Assembly (NCBI RefSeq): GCF_003265705.1
Contig: NW_020312785.1
Coordinates: 15,938,192 to 16,002,191, forward strand
Origin: Callorhinus ursinus
Lineage: Eukaryota > Chordata > Mammalia > Carnivora > Otariidae
Length of the DNA stretch: 64,000 nucleotides
Direction: 5' to 3'
In this document: positions 57,882 to 64,000 of the stretch, one piece after another
Layout: each line of letters begins with the position of its first letter
Numbering within the stretch: the first letter of the stretch is position 1
The notes under the pieces: model-generated
What the model was told of the DNA's origin: nothing
The model's database searches: none
What the model saw: the letters and a program-made list of their open reading frames with translations, nothing else
Program-made: the position numbers and the translations under genes

Positions 57882-60000
57882 TAGGGATTGAGGAAACATA
57901 CCTCAACATCATAAAAGCCATATATGAAAGACCTACAGTAAATATCATCCTCAACAGGGAAAAACAGAGCTTTTCCCCTAAGGTCAGGAACATGACAATG
58001 ATGTTCACTCTCACCACTGTCGTTCAACATAGTACTGGAAGTCCTAGCCTTGGCAATAGATAACAAAAGAAAAAAAAGCATCCCAAATCGGCAAAGAAGA
58101 AGTCAAATGTTCACTCTTTGCAGATGACATAACCCTACCAAAAAATTGGTAGAATGGGCACCTGGGTTGCTCAGTCAGCTAAGCATTTGCCTTCAGCTCA
58201 GGTCATGATCCCAAGGTCCTGGGATTGAGTCCCTCATAGGGCTCCCTGATCCATGGGGAGCCTGCTTCTCCCTCTGCCTCTGCCTCCCTCTTTCTCTGTC
58301 TCCCGTGAATAAAGAAAATCTTTTAAAAAATTTTTAGAAGTGATACAAGAATTCAGCAAAGTCACAGGATATAAAATCAACATACAGAAGTCTGTTGCAT
58401 TTCTATACACCATCAATGAAGCCACAGAAAGAGAAATCAAGGAATCGATTCTATTTACAATTGCACCCAAACCCATAAGACACCTAGGAATAAACCTAAC
58501 TAGAGAAGTAAAAGTTCTGTACTCTGAAAACTACCGAATACTTATGAAAGAAACTGAGGAAGACAAAGAAATAGAAAAGCATTCCATACTCATGGATTGG
58601 AAGAACAAATATTGTTAAAATGTCTATGCTAACCGAAGAAATCTACACATTCAATACAATCCTTATCAAAATACAATCAGCATTTTCACAGAGCTGGAAC
58701 AAACAATCTTAAAATTTGTATGGAACCAGAAAAGACCCAGAATAGCCAAGTAATGTTGAAAAAGAAAAGCAAAGCTGGCGGCATCACAATTCCAGACTTC
58801 AAGCTCTATTACAAAGCTGTCATCATCAAGACAGTATGGTACTGCACAAAAACAGACACATAGATCAATGGAACAGAATAAAGAACTCAGAAATAGACCC
58901 TCAACTATATGGTCAACTAAACTTTGATAAACTAGGAAAGAATATCCAATGGAAAAAAGACAGTCTCTTCAACAAATCATGTTAGGAAAATTGGACAGCT
59001 ACATGCACAAGAATGAAACTAGACCACTTTCTTACACCATACACAAAAATAAACTCAAGATGGATGAAAGATCTAAATGTGAGACAGGAATCCATCAAAA
59101 TCCTAGAGAAGAACACAGGCAACAACTTCTTCGACCTCAGCTAAAGCAACTTCTTGCAAGACACTCCTCCAGGGGCAAGGGAAACAAAAGTAAAAATGAA
59201 CTGCTGGGACTTCATTGGGATAAAAAGCTTTTGCACAGCAAAGGAAACAATGAACAAAACTAAAAGGCAAACTACAGAATGGGAGAAGATATTCACAAGT
59301 GACATTTCAAAAAAAGGGCTAGTATCCAAAATCTATAAAGAACTTACCAAATTCAACACCCAAAAAGCAAACAAACAAAAAATCCATTCAAGAAATGGGC
59401 AGAAGACATGAACAAACATTTCTCCAAAGAAGACATGCAAATGGCTAACAGACACATGAAAAAATGCTCCACATCACTCGACATCAGGGGAATATAAATC
59501 AAAACCACAATGAGATATCACCTCACACCTACCAGAATGGCTAAAAGGAAGAACTAAGGAAACAACAGATGTTGGTGAGGAGGCAAAGAAAGGGGAACCC
59601 TCTTGCAATGTTGGTAGGAACTGATGCAGCCACTCTGGAAAACAGTATGGAGGTTCCTCAAAAAGATAAAAATAGAGCTACCCTATGATCCAGCAATTGC
59701 ACTACTAGCTATTTATCCAAAGGATACAAACATAGTGCTTCAAAGGGGCACATGCACCCCAATGTTTATAGCAGCAATGTCCACAATAGCCAAACTATGG
59801 AAAGAGCCCAGATGTCCACTGACAGATGAATGGATAAAGAAGATGTGGTATATATACACAACCTAATATTACTCAGCCATCAAAAAGAATGAAATCTTGC
59901 CATTCACAATAATGTGGATGGAACTAGAAGGTATTATGCTAAGGAAAATAAGTGACAGAAAAATAAATAACATATAATTTCACTCACATGTGGAATTTAA
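57882..60000 (+). pseudogene. L1 ORF2 pseudogene (RT to C-terminus)
   Basis: The sense part encodes broken pieces of L1 ORF2p, an endonuclease/reverse transcriptase. The catalytic FADD tetrad of the reverse transcriptase is readable at 58117-58128. Shortly after, part of the domain is deleted and a SINE interrupts it. The next pieces are 58340-58618 (with FSKVTGYKINIQKSVAFLY, palm/thumb side), 58949-59411 in two frames, and 59624-59866 (with LTDEWIKKMW, C-terminal domain). Multiple frameshifts; non-functional. Confidence 0.9.
58155..58325 (+). mobile_element. CAN (SINEC) SINE inserted in L1 ORF2
   Basis: Sense SINE: GGGCACCTGGGTTGCTCAG, CTCAGGTCATGATCCCAAGG, GGGCTCCCTGATCCATGGGG, TC-rich segment and a short tail. 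The duplication of L1 sequence is aaaaattggtagaa (58141-58154) against aaaaatttttagaa (58326-58339), two mismatches. It is younger than the L1 that hosts it. Confidence 0.95.
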
Positions 60001-60288
60001 GAAACAAAACAGTTGAACATAGGAGAAAGAAGAAAAAAATAAAATAAAAACAGAGAGGGAAGCAAACAATAAGAGACTCTTAACTCTAAGAAACAAACTG
60101 AGGGTTGCTTCAGGGGGTGGGTGGGGGCGGGGTAATTGGGTGATGGGTTAAGGAGGGCACTTGATGAAATGAGCACTGGGTGTTATATGCAACCGATGAA
60201 TCACTAAATTCTATCCCTGAAATTAATAATGCATTATATGTTAACTAAGTTTAATTTAATAAAAAATTAAAAAAATAATTAAAAAATA

Positions 60289-61195
60289 AATATTGTACAG
60301 TACTGTAAATGTGAAAAGGAAAAAAGATGTTGCCGTCCATATGCCTATCATATACCCAAATGGAAAGATGGAGGAGGTGGTAGGGTATTTATAAGTTTGA
60401 AGTATTTGAAAAAGAATCTATCACCATGAATTTTCAAATTCATCACCTAACAGTTTTCCTATTCTTTACTAATCTCTAGAACATGGCTTAGCAAACCATA
60501 AGTCTAATAGCGTGTAATCATAACTGTTGCAAAGTGACATTTCATATGACATTGCTGCTAAGAGATGGAGCAAGATTTTGGCTTAGGTCTTTTCATTTCA
60601 GGTTTGTGTTTTCTCTAAATCTCTAGGAATTTGTATGATATGGATTGCTTGTGGTTATTATTGTTTTTGTTGTTCTTTCTTTCCACCACATGAGTGTCCA
60701 TTAGTCTCTGGAAAACAATGAGCTCCTTGGGAGACTTTATGATCATCAGGGTGCACTTTAAATGACCCAAACTGATGCTAAGCAAACTGCCTCATTGGCT
60801 TCTCTGTCTAGTTTCTTATATTTATTTTTCACAATGATTTTACATGAAAATAGTGACTCTTTCCTGAACCTCCGCTGATGAACTTGGGTGAACTAACTCC
60901 GTCAACAAGTGTTCCTGGTCCTATTTCCTGAGGCCGGGCTGTTTCAAAGTCCTCTGCATTTTCTCATTTACAAACACTGTAATTAATGACCATTCTCATT
61001 TACAAACACTGTAACTAATGACCAGAAACAAGGATATAATACACTTAGAAGTTTAGACGTTGGTCTTTCTTCCTCTATATGTGGAAGCCCTTAGTATTGG
61101 ACCTAGTTGAAAGTATATTTAAGTTTTGAGGAAGAGTAATATTCAAAAAGAATAAACCACTCTCCTGCCAGGACTTGGGAGTTTAGAAGTAGAAG
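60289..61195. other. Unrecognised sequence with a 32-bp tandem duplication
   Basis: No gene or named repeat recognised apart from the tandem duplication at 60961-61024. Confidence 0.45.
60961..61024. repeat. 32-bp tandem duplication
   Basis: Two adjacent 32-bp units (60961-60992 and 60993-61024), each starting ttctcatttacaaacactgt, differ at one base (t at 60982, c at 61014). A recent local duplication outside any recognised repeat. Confidence 0.95.
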
Positions 61196-61832
61196 AGGTA
61201 TACCGTTGGTGGGAATATAAAATGGTATAGCCACTATGGAAGATGTTATGGAGGTTCCTAAAAAAATAAACTAGAACTATCATATGATCCAGGAATCCCA
61301 GTGATGGGTACTTACCCAAAAGAACTGAAATCAAAATCTCAAAGAGATACCTGCACTCCTATGTTTATTGTAGCATTGTTCACAATAACTAAGATGTGGA
61401 AATAACGTAAATGTTCACTGATGCATGAATGAATAAAAGAATGTTGTGTATACATACAATAAAATATTATAAAGTCATAAGAAAATCATGTCATATGCAA
61501 CAACATGGATGAACCTTAAGGACATTATGCTAAGCAAAATAAGTCAATCACAGAAGGACAAACACTGCATGATTCTACTTATCCGAAGCATTTCTAAGAG
61601 TCAAACTCACAGAATCAGAGAGTAGAATGGATGTTGTCAGAGGCTAGGGGGATGGAGAAAGGGAGGGTTGTTAATATTAATGTTGTGTAAAATTTCAGTT
61701 ATGCAAGATGAATACGTTCTAGAAATATGTTGTACACCATTCTGCCTATTGTTAATAGTATATTGTGCACTTAAAAATTGTTGAGGATGCATTTCATCTT
61801 AAGTGTTCTTACAACAAAAATAAAAAAAAAGG
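61196..61832 (+). mobile_element. L1 3' end (L1MA/L1MB-like)
   Basis: Sense L1 ORF2 C-terminal end and 3' UTR: GTTGGTGGGAATATAAAATGG, CTATGGAAGATGTTATGGAG, ATGATCCAGGAATCCCAGTG, CCTGCACTCCTATGTTTATTG, AACAACATGGATGAACCTTA, AGTAGAATGGATGTTGTCAG, and an A-rich tail near 61815-61832. Stops and indels break the frame; 5'-truncated. Confidence 0.95.
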
Positions 61833-64000
61833 ATTGTGTGTATTGACACTGACAAGTCTCTTTGCAATTTTAGCTCCTCCCACTCCTTTATTTCTTGTAG
61901 ACTTAGTTTTGTACTGTTTCCTCAATTTGGAGAAAAAGACGGTATCCATGCTACCTTGATCAAATTATACCATCCCTGCCTTGGAAATCACCTGGTGTGA
62001 TCCCAACTGAATAATGGGCAGGTAGTATGTATAATGAAATTTACTGTATTTAAGAGGGAAGGAACAAAAATTTTTATGGAAACAGACAAAAAATGCTTCA
62101 CATTATGGTTTGTACACATGGTAGTATGTTTAAAAGCATTTTAATTAATTATTATACCACTGTAAATACAGGAATAACTAACTCAGCCCTGTACTTGCCT
62201 CTTCCCATCTAGGGAATTTATCTTTAGTTTCATTATAAAGGTGTTGGCAAATTTGAGGACAGAAGTGGATATGTTAGTGGAAGATCTTTTATTTTAGTTG
62301 ACACTTTCTTTGGACTCAAAGAGCAGGCCTTCAGGCAATAAACTTTTACTTTGACCTTTGATGAAAACTCAGTCAAAGCCCAAATATAGTAAAAAAGGAA
62401 AAATCATAATGGAAGAAGTACAGCCTTAAGTGCAGTTATAGAATCCCTAGAGACTCTATAGTATCAGTAAACACCTGAGAGAGCTATAGATGACTTCGTA
62501 TACCTGTTTACTGACACTTGAAAATTGTCATCAATTCAACACCTAATAATAGAAGGATGATTGTGTTGGTTCCTACCATAAAAAATTTTTTAAACTAAAC
62601 CACTCTTTCTTTCTTCAACCTTTGATGTAATGTTATAGAGGGCACTCTTTCCTTACCCCGTCAATCACAATCTTTGTTGAACTATTTTCAGCATATATTG
62701 AACAGTGAAAATATCATTTAAGGGAAAATACATTGACAAATTGTTGTTAGGGCTATCTTTTATTTCTAACACTTTTTAAAAAGGATACCCGTCAATGAGG
62801 TTTTAAGATTAAGGAATTTCCTCCATAGAGAATAAAATTCTTGCTTATAGATAGTGCTGCTTTATTTATTCATAATGTACTCTGGTTGTGCTTATACAAC
62901 ACTTGACTGAGGCTTTCTGTGATAAAAATGTTTTACTCACGGAAGAAATAACTTCTATAAAATAGATTATTAATAAAATTTAGGCCTAGATTTTTTTTCA
63001 CTGATTTTTACAATACAATTCACTTATGGGTATTTTCTTTTACAGAATAAGCACATTTCTACATTTTGATTTTGGAAGAAGAAAAATGTGATATTAAATA
63101 CTAGATATGTACTTACATCTATACTTATATATGTGCATGTATATATGGATTGTCAGCTTATAGAACAAGGTATAAATTAAATATTAGAATTTTTAATATC
63201 TTTGATACAAGATGAGTTAGAGATATTTAACTGATGCACAGTTATTATTAAAGGAAGTATATTTAAGTTACCTTTGTTTTAGAGGTTAAATAAAATAAAC
63301 AGAAAATTATAAAAGTCAAATTGCTTATCGAAGGTACTCCCACATATGAATTGCAATGTCCATACCTGGTTTCACCTGCTTTCAAAGCTTATCCTCTGTC
63401 ACTCTCTGCTAAACTGCCTCCCTGTAATTCTTCAAGACTTTGAATGGCCCAATAATAGCAAACGTTGTAATTTTAATCCACCTCACTTCAGTTTTGGGTA
63501 CTTCAAAGAACAGTGAGAATTGACTCTGCCTGATTTATAAATTCAATACTTCCATGCTTTTACTTCAGTATTTTTATTGCTAAATTAGCCTTTTCTCTCT
63601 TTTGTTGCCAATTATAAAGGACCTGTTGAAAGATCAATGAATTCATTGGCGTTATCAACACTAAACACAGTATAATTTTAACGAGAATAAACTAAAAACT
63701 CTGAATTGAGTGTAAAGTAATTAAGTAATGAAAATAACATTCTTGCTGTAAACCAAACCATAACAATATAGCCAAGCCTGATATAGGAAGGACAAGAAGG
63801 TGTCCTATTGGATCAGAGATACAGAGTTTGAAATAGCACATATATCTCATGTAGGTTGTATAAGTAACCAGAAGTAAAGTTATAAAAGTCCTCTTTTCTG
63901 ACGGTAATAATGTAATCTAAAGGCAGATTTAAAACCTTGCATTCATTCTCTGAAGAAATCAGAATCATCACATCATTGAAAAAAATCACCTCATTTATGA
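61833..64000. other. Unrecognised AT-rich sequence to window end
   Basis: No gene, RNA or confidently named repeat seen. Open frames are at most about 64 codons and show no family resemblance. Confidence 0.45.

Larger units (their letters stand above)
57636..60288 (+). mobile_element. 5'-inverted L1 (twin-priming structure), hosting a SINE
   Basis: A carnivore L1 whose 5' segment is reversed. Positions 57636-57881 are antisense ORF2 (TGCTTTTCTGCATCTATTGAG, CCCAGAAATAAATCCCACTT, GAGAATTTTTGCAACC). At about 57882 the strand switches to sense ORF2 (TAGGGATTGAGGAAACATACC), continuing to the 3' UTR and an A-rich tail near 60288. The inverted part is the ORF2 segment lying just upstream of the sense part, the classic twin-priming layout. 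A possible diverged target duplication is aataatgttgcag at the left and aaatattgtacag at the right. Confidence 0.92.

Noticed and set aside
57752..58063. 103-codon frame spanning the strand switch as a novel fusion protein
   Set aside because: It reads antisense L1 followed by sense L1 across the inversion junction; an accident of the rearrangement.
58949..59263. 104-codon frame and neighbours as a host gene
   Set aside because: They lie in the L1 ORF2 region, are frameshifted relative to each other, and match L1 at the nucleotide level.

Overview
This window is vertebrate nuclear DNA from a mammal, most likely a caniform carnivore of the bear/seal type. The evidence is about twenty tRNA-derived CAN (SINEC) SINEs with the carnivore head (GCCTGGGTGGCTCAG) and a (TC)n-AAATAAAT-AATCTTT-A(n) tail, plus carnivore L1 3' ends. 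The dog-specific SINEC_Cf consensus is not seen. Subfamily and species are inferred from memory of consensus sequences; no database search was possible.

I find no host protein-coding gene, exon, rRNA, tRNA gene or CRISPR array. The sequence is AT-rich and CpG-poor. The longest open frame is 150 codons, and every open frame I can explain lies inside a transposon relic. It reads as intergenic (gene-desert) or deep intronic DNA, so the annotation is mainly a record of mobile elements.

Layout. 1-5.3 kb: mostly unrecognised AT-rich sequence with one 5'-truncated L1 (perfect 15-bp target duplication). 5.3-9.5 kb: a SINE, a nearly end-to-end Tigger1-type DNA transposon (5589-7809) carrying a small nested L1-derived insert, an MLT1-type LTR and another SINE. 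9.5-14.8 kb: SINEs, an AT-rich inverted repeat, a MaLR LTR/internal fragment split by a SINE, and an exact 50-bp tandem duplication. 18.1-20.4 kb: the 5' UTR/ORF1 end of an old L1, antisense. 20.4-31 kb: MIR and L2 relics, several microsatellites, SINEs and an L1 3' end. 31.4-40.4 kb: a run of SINEs, ending with the cleanest (youngest-looking) copy at 40177-40387. 41-46 kb: an L1 interrupted by an LTR-like block, a carnivore L1 3' end, L2 and MLT1-like relics. 49.8-50.8 kb: a diverged SINE and an old L1/HAL1 inter-ORF fragment. 53.7-54.6 kb: a SINE-within-L1-within-SINE nest. 54.9-61.8 kb: L1-rich, including a 2.6-kb L1 whose 5' part is inverted (twin-priming signature) and which itself received a SINE.

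There are no genes acting together. The elements record layers of insertion: MIR, L2, Tigger and MLT1 are oldest, L1M-type copies intermediate, CAN SINEs and carnivore L1 ends youngest. I found no convincing new biological system. The best leads are structural: the inverted L1, the fold-back L1 insert in Tigger, the nested locus, two tandem duplications, and a small CpG-enriched unique block at about 32.9-33.2 kb.
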